NCBI GenBank assembly: GCA_037974335.1
Contig: CM075760.1
Span: forward strand, 49,248,469-49,312,468
Direction: 5' to 3'
DNA length: 64,000 bases
Origin: Prionace glauca
Taxonomy: Eukaryota; Chordata; Chondrichthyes; Carcharhiniformes; Carcharhinidae
Part shown: one piece after another, positions 44,078-55,172 of the stretch
Layout: every line of letters starts with the position of its first letter
How positions within the stretch are numbered: position 1 is the first letter of the stretch
The notes under the pieces: generated by a model
Databases searched by the model: none
What the model saw: only the letters and a program-made list of their open reading frames with translations
Told to the model about the DNA's origin: nothing
Position numbers and translations under genes: made by a program

Positions 44078-44695
44078 TTACAGGGATTGGATTCTGCTGT
44101 TACTGTTTCAGCTCTCAGTTACATCCAGGACTGCATTTTGTTCATTCTCACAGCTGGTCAATGGGGAGGGTTTCTTTCTGCTGGACTGGCTGATCACACA
44201 ACTTTGCCTCCAGTGGACTGATGCTCTGAGTCTTGTTGCAAATACCTGGTTTCAGATTTCACAAGGATCACAGAGTGACAGGGTGTGAGGAAGATCAGAG
44301 ATATTTCGTCAGCATTTCTGTTTGAAACCCCCCAAGTACCCATCCAATTTCCTTTGTAATTGTTTAGTGTCTCCATTTCCTCCTCCCTCATTGGCAGTGA
44401 GTTCCAGGTCATTACCATTCACTACATCAAATTATTCTTCCTCACATCCCCTTCTTGTATCTCTCTCCCAAAACTTTAAATCTGTGTCCCCGTCATCCTT
44501 GTCCCATCAGCGAATGGGAACAACTTTTCTTTGTCCACCTTATCTAAACCTGTTAGAATCTTGTCCATCTCTATCAAATCTTCCCTCAACCTCCTTTTGC
44601 TCCAAGGAGAATAATCCAAGTCTGACATTGACAATAAAGAACAAACTAACAGAATATGTTAATACCTGAAATCAAATGGGAATGTTTAATTTCTG

Positions 44696-45890
44696 CATTA
44701 GGGTTGGACTGTATGAGTGAATTAATGGATTTGGTAAATGGGGGGGTTAGATTTAATCCCCTCACTTCATTAGAGTTAAATCACAGGCTGGTCAAATGCT
44801 GATACCTCAAGGTGCTGACATCAGCAGAACTTGGCAGCAACGTTGTTTACTTTCTAGAAAAACAGACCATTTTCTCACAAGCTTTTGAGTGAAGGTTTCA
44901 TAAGCTAACTCTGTGGATACAACTGAAATTTTAAACCAGTATTCTGCGTATTGAATAATTGTGTAAGCTGTCTGTATCTGTGATTTGGAGCTGAGAGTTG
45001 TATTAGAATGCTGTCTCTGTGATTACTGTGTCAGAGAGCTGTGTCAGAGCTGTGACTTTGAGCTGAGAGCTGGATCTCTGGAGGGTGCTCCTGGATCTCT
45101 GGAGGGGTTGTTTCCCCCCAGGTTTGAATCATGCATAAACTAGTGTAACCTGTTCCTTGGCCTCCTGTGGTTAATTAGAAGAAATACATCAAAACAGGAC
45201 AATAAAGGAATTGGAATAACTCACCATGGGTGTGTTGAATGGAATATATCAATCTGATGTCCATCTACATTCTAGTGAAAGTCTGGAATGTGTAGATGGG
45301 ATGAATCACTTTCTCTGGGAGATATTTACATCCTTGTCCGTGAATATTGTTTTAAAGAAATCCACATGTGAAAGCCCGGCCATGACATGAAATATCATCA
45401 CCATAACGGGGAGATAAGAATCACAGACACTCACTTTGATCTTTTCATCAGCAACTCTGAGAGTTAAGAATGTGTGACATGATTTTGGGATACTGGAGTG
45501 AGTGTGCAGATGTGGTTTGTTACATGTATTTTTAAATTTACAAGACCGATGTGTTTTGCTTTCGGTTACATTTTATGAAACTTCAGTCAGTGACAAAATA
45601 CAGGGAGAGGGAAGGAACAATAGTTTCACTGAAAGCAATAATGCTATCAGCAGTGGTAGGGAACAAGATGGCTACCAATGCTAGCCTTACAGATCGGGTC
45701 ATACAACTCTGAGAGATAACTCAGGGGATGAGCAAACATGAAGAATTTCTCAGGATTAGAGTCACGTGGGTTCAATTCAGTGGGAATCTTTCTCCTATTT
45801 CACTGTCCAATGTCCCCATATTGCTGGACAACAGAAGGGAGGCAACATCCATAATTTAATGACAAATGAAATCCCATTAGGTCATCAGGT
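44696..45890. other. Gene-free stretch
   Basis: No gene seen. 45000-45115 holds short imperfect repeats (GAGCTGAGAG, CTGGATCTCTGGAGGG twice). Confidence 0.35.
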
Positions 45891-45894
45891 ACAG

Positions 45895-46125
45895 AGGAGA
45901 TGTCAGGGGTAAGTTTTTCACTCAGAGGGTGGTGGGTGAGTGGAATCCGCTGCCGTCGGTGGTGATAGAGGTGAACTCACTGGGGTCTTTTAAGAGACTT
46001 GTGGATGAGTACATGGGATTTAATGGGATTGAGGGTTATAGATAGGCCTGGTAGGTATGGAGATGATTGGCGTAACTTGTGGGCCGAAGGGCCTGTTTGT
46101 GCTGTGGTGTTCTATGTTCTATGAC
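45895..46125 (+). mobile_element. LINE 3' end
   Basis: Short ORF2 end (FTQRVVGEWNPLPSVV-like) and the tail GTGGGCCGAAGGGCCTGTTT with (TTCTATG)n. Confidence 0.8.
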
Positions 46126-46369
46126 GTGCGTTGTTATGGCTGGAGTTAATGGCAGGATGATTATTGACTGATTAACATTAATGTTTACTGGATAATGCCC
46201 AACAGAAAGGTGAGCACTATGATTTTGGGAATGTATAATTGTCTTCACAGGGGCACTGTTCTTCAGTCTGATATCCAGCTGCCCACATTCTATACTGTGA
46301 ATTCAGGGCTTCCTCATATCATTCTCCAATCTGATTGTTTGGTTAAATGAAGTCTTCAACACTGCATTC

Positions 46370-46605
46370 TGAGGCTATGCATTTAGCTTAAGTCTGAGCA
46401 AGTACACAACCTCGAGAGGAAACCCCTTCTATACATCTCCTTTTAAAATTGCCCCTTCACTGCATGCCCCCTAGACATTTCAACTCTGGGAGAAAGATTC
46501 CGACTGTCATAATTTTATAAACTTCCGTCAGGTCTCCCTTCAGCCTCTGCCGCTCCAGAAAGTTTGTGTCCCAGACGAGGTCTGGCAACTCAAGTTAAGA
46601 CTGGG
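46370..46605 (-). mobile_element. LINE fragment
   Basis: The minus strand carries a diverged LERQRLKGDLTEVYKIMT-like segment of ORF2. The tail is at the left. Confidence 0.6.
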
Positions 46606-47014
46606 ATCTGAGATGGGGCCTTCTCATTCTGATGGAGGCTTTGCCATTTGATATCTCATGATCGAGTGCTTGCCAGACTCCAGAGAACTTCAAATTCCAA
46701 ACTGTAGGGTAATTGGGAAATGAGTAGTAGGAAAATTCCAGCACCCTGTACGTATTTGGGAATGACTGCAATAGGGGCAACTAATTGAGAGAACTCTACA
46801 GGACAGAGTCAGGCGTCTTATAACTATCAGTTATTGTATCTGTTATTCGAGCAAAAGGACAAGTTCACAGTTTTATGAGGCTACTCAAGGATTAGCTGTC
46901 TTTGATGTGGTTAGTAAGTAAAGGTTTGTTTATTTTTATAACAGTTTTCAACTACTTGAGAGTCTTTCAATTGTTTGAATGCATTTTATGAAGTTGGGGA
47001 TGAACAGCAGGGCA

Positions 47015-47180
47015 GAGGTGGAGCTGGGGTCTTTTAAAAGACTTCTGGATGAGTATATGGGGTTTAATGAGATTGAGGGTTATAGATAGGTCTGTAGGTT
47101 GGTAGGTGTTGATGTGATCGGCGCAACTCATGGGCCGAAGGGCCTGTTTGTGCTGTAGTGTTCTATGTTCTATGTGAAAA
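47015..47180 (+). mobile_element. LINE 3' tail
   Basis: Same subfamily as 45895-46125, ending CTATGTTCTATG. Confidence 0.8.
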
Positions 47181-47690
47181 ATAGCAAACCTAAATTCATG
47201 GTGAGTTGGAGTGAAGAGCGGGTCCCAAACACACACAGCTACTTGAGACACAGCAGGAGATGAAAAGGTTAATGTGGCCATGGGATTGAGACAACATTGT
47301 GACACCATCAAGACATTGACACACACTCCAGAGAGAAACGGAGTTCAAAATAATCAGGATCCAACTAAATACACTGCACGTGATCACAAAGTGTGGAAAA
47401 ATAAAATGGATAGTATAGTAGATTGGGATAATTAAGGGCTTGGGAGAAATAATACTGAATAAGAACTATTCACAAGTTGGATAGGGGTAAAGAGAGCTGG
47501 AGAATCTTTTACATCCATACTTACATCCACACAATGCTTAAAGCATTGTCCTTATGTACAAGTATCCTAGAACTCACGGTGCTCATTCAGGAGTAGACAG
47601 GATTGAGTAGATGTTACTCCAGGCGGGGCCAGAGCAGAACTGAAAAATAACAGAGTGAAATTGAGTGAGGGATCAGAGAGAGAGTTCTCC
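47181..47690. other. Gene-free stretch
   Basis: No gene or confident repeat recognised. A LINE-like word (GGGATAATTAAGGG) is too short to call. Confidence 0.3.
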
Positions 47691-47701
47691 TCCCCCTCAC
47701 G

Positions 47702-47756
47702 ATGTGGACTGTAAGAATCCTGGGGGACTCCCTACTTTGGGTTTTCTTGCTAATTG
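47702..47756 (+). other. Possible orphan leader (signal-peptide) exon
   Basis: ATG followed by WTVRILGDSLLWVFLLI and then the strong donor GGTGAGTATT. The exon leaves one base, the phase used by immunoglobulin and T-cell-receptor V leader exons, and the hydrophobic stretch suits a signal peptide. No V exon follows in the next 500 bp and no octamer or TATA box precedes it. It could be chance. Confidence 0.25.
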
Positions 47757-47759
47757 GTG

Positions 47760-49020
47760 AGTATTATATTAGATTCTATAACTGGATGTGTATTTATTTT
47801 GAATTTGATTGTTACACTTCTCCTGTTTTTATTCCTGTTGTGATTACACTCTGGGTAAGGATGGTTGACAGAATGGGAAATTGTGGTTTGGCTCTTCATT
47901 GACCAAATATTTTATTGATCCAAAAGGGGCTAAACATGAGCAGAAATCTAGCAGATCTGTGAACAGATGACTTGTATGGGAACAGAGAGATAAACAGCTT
48001 CTGGAGTGCAGAGAAAACGAGAGTGCCTTGAATAATAGATGACACCTGGGTGTCAAGGCCACCATGTTTTCACTGCTTGGCATGGGAATGCTGACTCCCT
48101 GTATCAGGGCCAGAGTGTGGGAAGACAATTGTTTGAGAGTTTGCCGTTGCTTGGGTGGGTACAGATGGTTCAATGATAGGTTTTATACTTGGTCCTTTCA
48201 AATGTTAGCTCAGCAACGATTGGGTTAAATCAGTCTCCTTAAACTTTGTGATGTAAAAAAGGATAAGAAGGGATTCCCTGAGCACAGAGATTTGTCGAGG
48301 TTTTACATTTTGCATTGACTGGTGCCTCTGGGGTAGAGCAGGGAGCATTTCCTTGCAGCTGCTGCTTCTACCCAGAGTGTAATGGTAATGCTGCTGCACT
48401 TTGATACTACTGCTCAGACATTAGCCTGTGTCAGCTCTAATTGATACTGAGTAAAATCTAACCACTGTCACCAATAAGGGTTATCACTCGGAATCATTTC
48501 AGAGTTTGGGAAAGAGGAGAAAGGGTTAATTGACTCCCTGAACCCCATTTTCTAACTTCACTGTGTCAAAAATAAAATCTCATCTCCCCCTCTCGCTCCT
48601 TTGCCAATTACCTTAGAGAGACTGACTTTCTGTTGAAGAGCCTGCCAACCCCTCTCACCCACTTTCTCTAAAGTGCTCATCACGAAAAGTCCAGAACAAT
48701 TAAATATTTTTACTGATAAAAGTTTATTAATAAAACAGAACATGGTTAAAACAAACAGAAAATGACTTGAGGATCAAAGACAACCGGAATCAAAGGATAT
48801 TCACAATGTTCTGGAGACAAATGGCTCCTCTGTAGCCTATTCCTGTGACTCCCTGCTTTGGACACATAGACGCTGAACCGTGGGGGGTCACATCACCATC
48901 AGCATTGGTCACTCCATCCTGTATCCCGACTGGTTGGAGGCCCATTTCCCAGTCAGTCCTCCAGCAGCTTCCTGTCTCTGTATTAGTGCGACACCCAGGG
49001 TAGTTTCCCAACTGGGGCAC
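47760..49020. other. Gene-free stretch
   Basis: No gene or confident repeat recognised. Confidence 0.3.
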
Positions 49021-49029
49021 AGGCCCCAT

Positions 49030-49245
49030 TAGAAGCCTAGAACATAGAAGCCTACAGTGCAGAAACAGGCCCTTCGGCCCATCGAGTCTGCACCGAACAC
49101 AATCCCACCCAGACCCTATCCCCATATCCCTGCTAATCTACACATCCCAGGATACTAAGGGGCAATTTTAGCATAGCCAATGAACCTAACCCGCACATCT
49201 TTGGACTGTGGGAGGAAACCCACAGGAAACTTAGCTAAACGCTGC
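49030..49245 (-). mobile_element. V-SINE, partial
   Basis: The tail CCTTCGGCCCATCGAGTCTG is at the left and the central part GACTGTGGGAGGAAACCC at the right. The tRNA-like head is missing. Confidence 0.8.
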
Positions 49246-49985
49246 CCTCAGCTCCATCACCTGGCTGTGATTGACACGAGCAACAGAGACAGAAAGGTGC
49301 CCCAGGCTCAAATGGGAAGTCGAAACTTGTGGCTCTAAACCAACATTTCAACATTTGTCAGTCAAATCCATGTTATTTATAATGGGGGGTTTTAATGATG
49401 AGGTTAATTGATGTGTTCGGCTAGTCAGCAAGCTTGAGAAGTACTGATTCCAGATTGTTTAATACTTCTGCCTTGAATTGCAATATCTTTTCACTTTATT
49501 CCCTTCCTGAACTGAATTCCATCATCCTTAGCAGCTGTGGGTGTCACCTCTGTAAATTCCTGCCCCTTTTTATAAGGCTCTCTCACTCCTTATTGTGGGT
49601 CAATTCTTTAATGGTTGAGAATCGCTCTGTAGTGAGTGTTTATCCGGTCAATCGATGTTTCTGATGTCAGTCGCAATGTCCATCGTTACTTTTCACCTGT
49701 TTACTCTGTTTTATAAAAATCAAGTTTTTAAACTTTTACAGAATGGCCAGCTTTAAGGTTTCTGTAGTTCGTGATGAGCTCATCCAAAGGTCAAAGCCTC
49801 TCTCTTTTCTCCTTCCTGTTTAACTAAGAGTTGTGTGGAATATTCCATTCAGGGGGAGGTGGTGGGAAAGTCTCTGGCCCGAGAAATACAGAGACCCTGC
49901 AAAGGATCCGGGGCCAGGGCAGCTGGTGGGATCTGAATTCAGTGAATCAATCTGGAATTATATAAAGTTAGTCTCGGTAACAATG
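49246..49985. other. Gene-free stretch
   Basis: No gene or confident repeat recognised. Confidence 0.3.
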
Positions 49986-49992
49986 ACCATGA

Positions 49993-50935
49993 AACATAAG
50001 AACATAAGAAATAAAAACAGGAGTAGGCCATCTAGCCCTTCGAGCCTGCCCCGCCATTCAATAAGATCATGGCTGATCTGCAGTGGATCAATTCCACTTT
50101 CCCGCTCTCTCCCCATAACCTTTAATTCCCTCGTCTATCAAAAACCTACCTACCCGTGACTTAAATATATTTAGTGAGGTAGCCTCCACCACTTCAACAG
50201 GCAGAGAATTCCAGAGATTCACTAACCTTTGAGTAAAGAAGTTCTTCCTCAACTCCACTCTAAACTGCACCCCCCCTTATCTTGAGGCTGTGCCCTTTAG
50301 TCCTGCTGTCCTTTCGAAGTGGGAAGAATCTCTCTACCCTATCCATCCCCTTCAATATCTTATACATCTCTATAAGATCTGCCCCTCATCCTTCTAAACT
50401 CCAACGAGTACAGACCCAGTCTACTTAGTCTCTCTTCAAAGTTCAACCCCCTCATCTCCGGTATCAGCCTAGTGAACCTCCTCTGCACTCCCTCCAAGGC
50501 CAATATATCCTTGCGCAAGTGCAGAGACCAAAACTGCACACAGTACTCCAGCTGCAGCCTCACCAGTGCCCTGTACAGTTGCAGCAAGACCTCCCTACTT
50601 TTATATTCAATCCCCCTCGCTATAAAGGCCAGCATCCTATTCGCCTTCTTGATCACCTGCTGCACCTGCAGACTGGGTTTTTGCGACTCATGCACAAGGA
50701 CCCCCAGGTCCCTCTGCACCATAGCATGCTGCACCTTTTTGCCCTTTAAATAGTAATCCCTTCTACTATTATTTCTGCCAAAGTGGATAACCTCACACTT
50801 GCTAACATTATACTCCATCTGCCAGGTCCTCGCCCACTCGCTTAACCTATCCAGATCTCTCTGCAGACTTTCCACACCCTCCGCATAATTTGCTTTTCCA
50901 CTCATCTTTACGTCATCAGCAAATTTCATCCCCCG
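49993..50935 (-). mobile_element. CR1/L2-like LINE 3' end
   Basis: The minus strand starts within KFADDVKMSGKANYAEGVE and stays open for about 190 residues to GLYSLEFRRMRG, then loses frame. The ORF2 end QRLVNLWNSLPVEVV and the tail (AACATAAGAAATAAAAACAG) follow. Its truncated 5' end is joined directly to the ZNF-G promoter region. Confidence 0.9.
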
Positions 50936-50944
50936 ACATTTCAG

Positions 50945-51330
50945 CATGAATGTCCGAGTTCGGTGGATCACCCGCACATGCGCAGTTTCCCCTCTCCCTT
51001 GGACATGCGCAGTCCCGGGCCATGGAGGAGGGGGAGATCACCGAGCGGCTTCTCTCTCTGGCCGGAGCCGCCAGCCACTTGTCTGGAAACCTTGGCTCGA
51101 GGAGGGGTGGGGGGGGGGGCAGGGGAATAATAGGTGAGGGCAGGGCTCCCGGGTCCGCGCGCCCGGGCCTGCGCACTGGAACACCAGGACGTTACGTCAG
51201 CAGAATGATTCCGACTGGCAGGGCTCCATTGTTGTCGTCACAATGCGGAAGTTCGTCGATGAGCTTCAGAGTGAAACTTCGCCTCTGTGCAACATCTGGG
51301 AGGAAATCAATGTTTCCCCCTTTCCATTTC
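50945..51330 (+). promoter_or_regulatory. Promoter and first exon of ZNF-G
   Basis: CpG-rich with CGCACATGCGCAGT and GACATGCGCAGTCC (NRF1-like) and a G-rich run. It is paralogous to 31950-32215 in inverted orientation (GGAGATCACCGAGCGGCTTC, GTCTGGAAACCTTGGCTCG). The first-exon end reads AACATCTGGGAGGAAATC, again with GG where ZNF-E/F have a GT donor. Confidence 0.62.
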
Positions 51331-51700
51331 TTTTCTCATTCTGGGGAAAATTGGGGACTTGCAGCAACTGAAGGGAAAGGAAGTGAATCCAGGGAGGCTG
51401 CAGACTCTGGAAAGGTTACAGACGAACATCGGAATTAGGAAGAGGACTAGGCCCAGGTATCTTTTTCTTCCTCTCTCAAAGACATTGACATCCTTTAGCT
51501 CCCTCACTTTGACACGTTTATTTATCTTGCTAACAGGATGGCCTCTTACCCAATGTTCACAATTCAAGGGGGAGTTTTCCTAGAAGAGGGCTAACATTCA
51601 AATGAACAGTAAATTCGGGAGAGGCATATATTTAATGTAGCTATATGGTCTATTTATGTTACTTATGATTTTTTTTTGTCTTGAAATATATAGTTGTGCA
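51331..51700 (+). other. ZNF-G 5' intron segment shared with ZNF-D and ZNF-E
   Basis: Reverse-complement match to 31540-31950 and partly to 39220-39950. Marks a common duplicated unit. Confidence 0.6.
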
Positions 51701-51714
51701 TCAATGAAATCTAT

Positions 51715-52690
51715 TTCCAGTGGGTTTAGGAGATTCTGTGGAGGAGACCTTGTCGGGCTGGAGGCCAGTGACCAGTGATGTGCCGCAGGGCTCAGTACTG
51801 GGACCTCTCCTCTTTGTAGTCTACATAAATGACTTGGAAGAGGGCGTAGGTGGTGTGATCAGCAAGTTTCTGATGACACCAAGATGGCAGGGTTGGCGGG
51901 TGCGGAACTGGATTGTCAGGTGATACAACAGGGTATAGATAGGTTGGTGCAGTGGGCAGATAGGTGGCAGATGGCATTTAATCCTGACAAATGCGAGGTG
52001 ATGCATTTTGGACAGAATAATGCAGAGAGGAGCTATGTGATTAAAGGGAGGCCGATTAGGAGTATAGACATACAGAGGGACCTGGGAGTGCAGGTTCACA
52101 AATCCATGAAGGTTGCGTCACAAGTGGAGAAGGTTGTTAGGAAGGCTTATGGGATGTTGGCCTTTATAGGAAGGGGCATAGAGTATAAAAGCTGCCGTCT
52201 AATGCTTCAATTGTACAGAACGTTGGTTAGACCGCATTTGGAGTACTGCGTCCAGTTCTGGTCACCTTACTACCGGAAGGACGTGGAGTCTCTGGAAAAG
52301 GTGCAGAGGATGTTTACCAGGATGTTGCCTGGCATGGGGGGACTGGGTTACGAGGAGAGGTTGAAGAAACTGGGACTATTCTCCTTGGAAAGACGGAGAT
52401 TGAGAGGGGACATGATAGAAGTATATAAGATAATGAAGGGAATAGATAGAGTTAATAGAGAGAGACTGCTCCCTAGACTGGGTACGAACACGAGAGGTCA
52501 TCATTTAAGGGTGAGGGGGGAGAGGTAAAATTTGGAGGTGAGAAGAAGATTCTTTACACAGAGAGTTGTGGGGGTCTGGAACACGCTACTGAGTAGGGTG
52601 GTGGAGGCAGGAACATTGGACTCGTTTAAGATGCAGTTAGATAGGCACATGAGAATGGAGGGATATGGTAGGGGCTAGTAATAGGGTTAA
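51715..52690 (+). mobile_element. CR1/L2-like LINE, 3' third
   Basis: RT words [20 protein letters not shown], then a frame change at the FADD region, then an open frame of about 214 residues with CEVMHFGQNNAERSY, LEYCVQFWSPYYRKDVESLE and MEVYKIMKGIDRV-like sequence. The ORF2 end (RVVGVWNTLLSRVV-like) is in another frame. A distinct subfamily. Confidence 0.88.
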
Positions 52691-52869
52691 ACCTCGGGAG
52701 ACACCGGAAAGGCAGGCTATAAGATTAATATTTTTGTCTTTATTCCACAGGTGGAGATCCACCTCGTGTCAAACGAGGGGCATGCATACGGCGGGTCGTG
52801 CGTGGGCTGCTCTTGGAAGTTCCAGGAGTGGCCTAGTACTTCATGTCGGTGTGTGTGCTTAATCCTGGA

Positions 52870-53205
52870 CCGGTAGATGGGCGCCGCAACAGCACAGTGA
52901 CTAGCACTGCTGGCTGTGCAGACACATGGATTTGGGCCTGTGTCTGTGGGAGTTTGCGCATTCTCCCTGTGGTTGCGTGGGTTTCCTCCGGGCGCTCCGG
53001 TTTCCTCCCACACCCCAAAGATGTGCTCTCAGGCTAATCGGTTTTTACCAAATTGACACTGTTTCTTCCCTGAATCTGACTGAGTAAGGTTCCATTCGTA
53101 GATATGCAGGGTAGAATAGGTGTAGGGTAATATGGCGGCGCGGGCTCGTTGGGCCGAAGGGCCTGTTTCCCGTGCTGGGTTGTTCTTTGTTCTTTGTATT
53201 CTTTT
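52870..53205 (+). mobile_element. V-SINE with LINE-type tail
   Basis: The head GCAACAGCACAGTGACTAGC and the central region GGGTTTCCTCCGGGCGCTCC are clear. The tail GGGCCGAAGGGCCTGTTTCC ends in (TTCTTTG)n. Confidence 0.85.
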
Positions 53206-53511
53206 GAAATTCAAATTCATTTGCAGATCTCTGAAGTTCATCTCTTTTACCCTCTCCTTCACCTCTCTCTGTCCTCCCATCGAGGCCAGAGTCTTGTGTA
53301 CACCCAGACTGGGTGGCAGGTTCCCTTTCCTAAAGAACATTAATGAGCCAGCTGGGTTTTTATGAGAAGCCAGCAGTTTTCAGGGTGACTTTTTCCTAGC
53401 GCTGGCCTCATAAATTATAAGCTAAATTTAGCTCAATTTCAGAACCTGCCTTTGTGTTTTTGCGGGTTCTCTTTTACATTTCCTTGATTCTGTCTTAAAT
53501 TCATTTTACAG

Positions 53512-54480
53512 AGTTTTTGAAAGGTTCACAGTCAGGAAAGTTAAACCAAACATCAAAATCTGACAGAGTCACTCAGTTCATCAGGACTTGAATATCATCG
53601 GCCTTTGAACATGGAAGCAAAAAGCACCATTCACGCCAGGGAGAAACCGTGGAAATGTGTGGACTGTGGGAAGGGATTCAGATCCCCATCTGAGCTGGAA
53701 ATTCACCGACGCAGACACACCGGGGAGAGACCATTCATTTGTTCCGTATGTGGGAAGAGATTCGCTCAGTTCATCTGCCTTCAGCTGCATGAGCGACTGC
53801 ACACCGGGAAGAGGCCGTTCACCTGCTCAGTGTGTGGAAATGGATTTACTCGCTCATCCCACCTGCTGAAACACCAGCAAGTTCACACTGACAAGAGGGA
53901 GTTTCAATGCTCCAACTGTGAGAAGCGCTTTAAAAGCCCACACGGACTGAGGGAGCACCAGCGCATTCATATCGAGTACACGCTGTTCAGCTGCTCAAAA
54001 TGTGGGAAGAGTTTCAGGACAGCAACCCGGCTTCAGACACACCAACGAGTTCACACTGACAAGAGACCTTTTAAATGTCCAGAGTGTGGGAAGTGCTTTA
54101 AAAGTTCTGGTGAACTGATGTCCCATCAGCTCGTTCACACTGAGGAGAGACCGTTCAAGTGCTCACACTGTGGGACTGGGTTCAGGCGATCATCTCATCT
54201 CACTGTACACCAGCGAGTTCACACTGGGGAGAGGCCATTCATCTGCTCCAAGTGTGGGAGGGGATTCACTCAGTCCTCCAACCTGCTGACGCACCAACAA
54301 ATTCACACTGAGGTGAGGCCGTTCACCTGTCCTGAGTGTGGAAAGGGATTTGCACGATCATCCCACCTGCTGACACACCAGCGCATTCACACTGGGGAGA
54401 GGCCGTTCACCTGCTCCGAGTGCGGGAAGAGATTTATTGAATCATCCAATCTGGTGAAACACCAGCGAGTTCACAGATGA
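53512..54480 (+). CDS. ZNF-G: ten-finger C2H2 zinc-finger protein
   Basis: The last exon starts after the acceptor AAATTCATTTTACAG (first base 53512). The first ATG is at 53611 ([16 protein letters not shown]); the stop is at 54480. The 289 residues hold ten C2H2 units, all with intact ligands. The cluster's usual first degenerate finger is deleted, so the protein passes from the N-terminal tag straight to finger 1. Linkers in the middle are unusual (TDKREF, IEYTLF, TDKRPF, TEERPF, TEVRPF), as in ZNF-A and ZNF-H; this suggests fingers 4-7 share ancestry with theirs. The C-terminus is QRVHR. Predicted nuclear DNA-binding protein without an effector domain. The promoter is at about 51.1 kb. Confidence 0.92.
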
Positions 54481-54810
54481 CGGCATTGCTGTGATTCTGC
54501 TGTTGTTAATCAGATTCAGGACTGAACCTTGTTCATCATGACATTGGGGAAGTGTTGATGATGTTGCTGCAAAGGACAATAACTGGACTGGAGGCAACAG
54601 AATTTGCATTCATATAGCACCTTTCACAACATCAGGACATCTCAGTGCGCAGTCAGCCTCCACAAATAGCAGTGTGATTAGGGACAGTGATCTGTTTTCA
54701 ATGAGATTGGGTGAGAGGTACCATTGGTATCAGCGGGGTAAAGCACAACAGTTGTGCTCACGGAATGAGCAGTGTTCTGTTTTTAGGGAGATTGGTTGAG
54801 GGGTAATATT
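54481..54810 (+). other. ZNF-G 3' untranslated region and flank
   Basis: Starts with the cluster's usual 3' sequence (GATTCTGCTGTTGTTAATC, CAGGACTGAACCTTGTTC). A repeat containing TTGCATTCATATAGCACC follows at about 54605. Confidence 0.5.
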
Positions 54811-55172
54811 AAGAACATAAGAACATAAGAAATAGGAGCAGGAGTAGGCCAACTAGTCCTTCGAGCCTGCCCCGCCATTCAATAAGATCATGGCTGATCT
54901 GTCGTGGCTCAGTTCCACCTTCCCGTCCTCTCCCCATAACCCTTAATCCCTTCTCTTATCAAAAACCCATCAACCCGCTTCTTAAAAATATTTAGCGAGG
55001 CAGCCTCCACCACTTCAACGGGCAGAGATTCACCACCCTTTGAGTGAAGAAGTTCCTTCTCAACTCTGTTCTAAACCGCCTCCCCTTTATCTTGAGACTG
55101 TGCCCCCTAGTCCTACTGTCTTTTTTGAGCGGGAAGAGTCTCTCTACCTCTATCCTATCCATCCCATTCATT
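54811..55172 (-). mobile_element. CR1/L2-like LINE 3' end
   Basis: Same young subfamily as 26 kb. The minus strand reads MNGMDRIEVERLFPLKKDSR to FTQRVVNL, with a 6-bp loss in the ORF2 end. Tail at left. Confidence 0.88.

Larger units (their letters stand above)
42504..44695. repeat. Right arm of the inverted segmental duplication (ZNF-F arm)
   Basis: Counterpart of 36662-38505. It carries the extra fold-back insertion at 42521-42654, which the other arm lacks. Confidence 0.85.
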
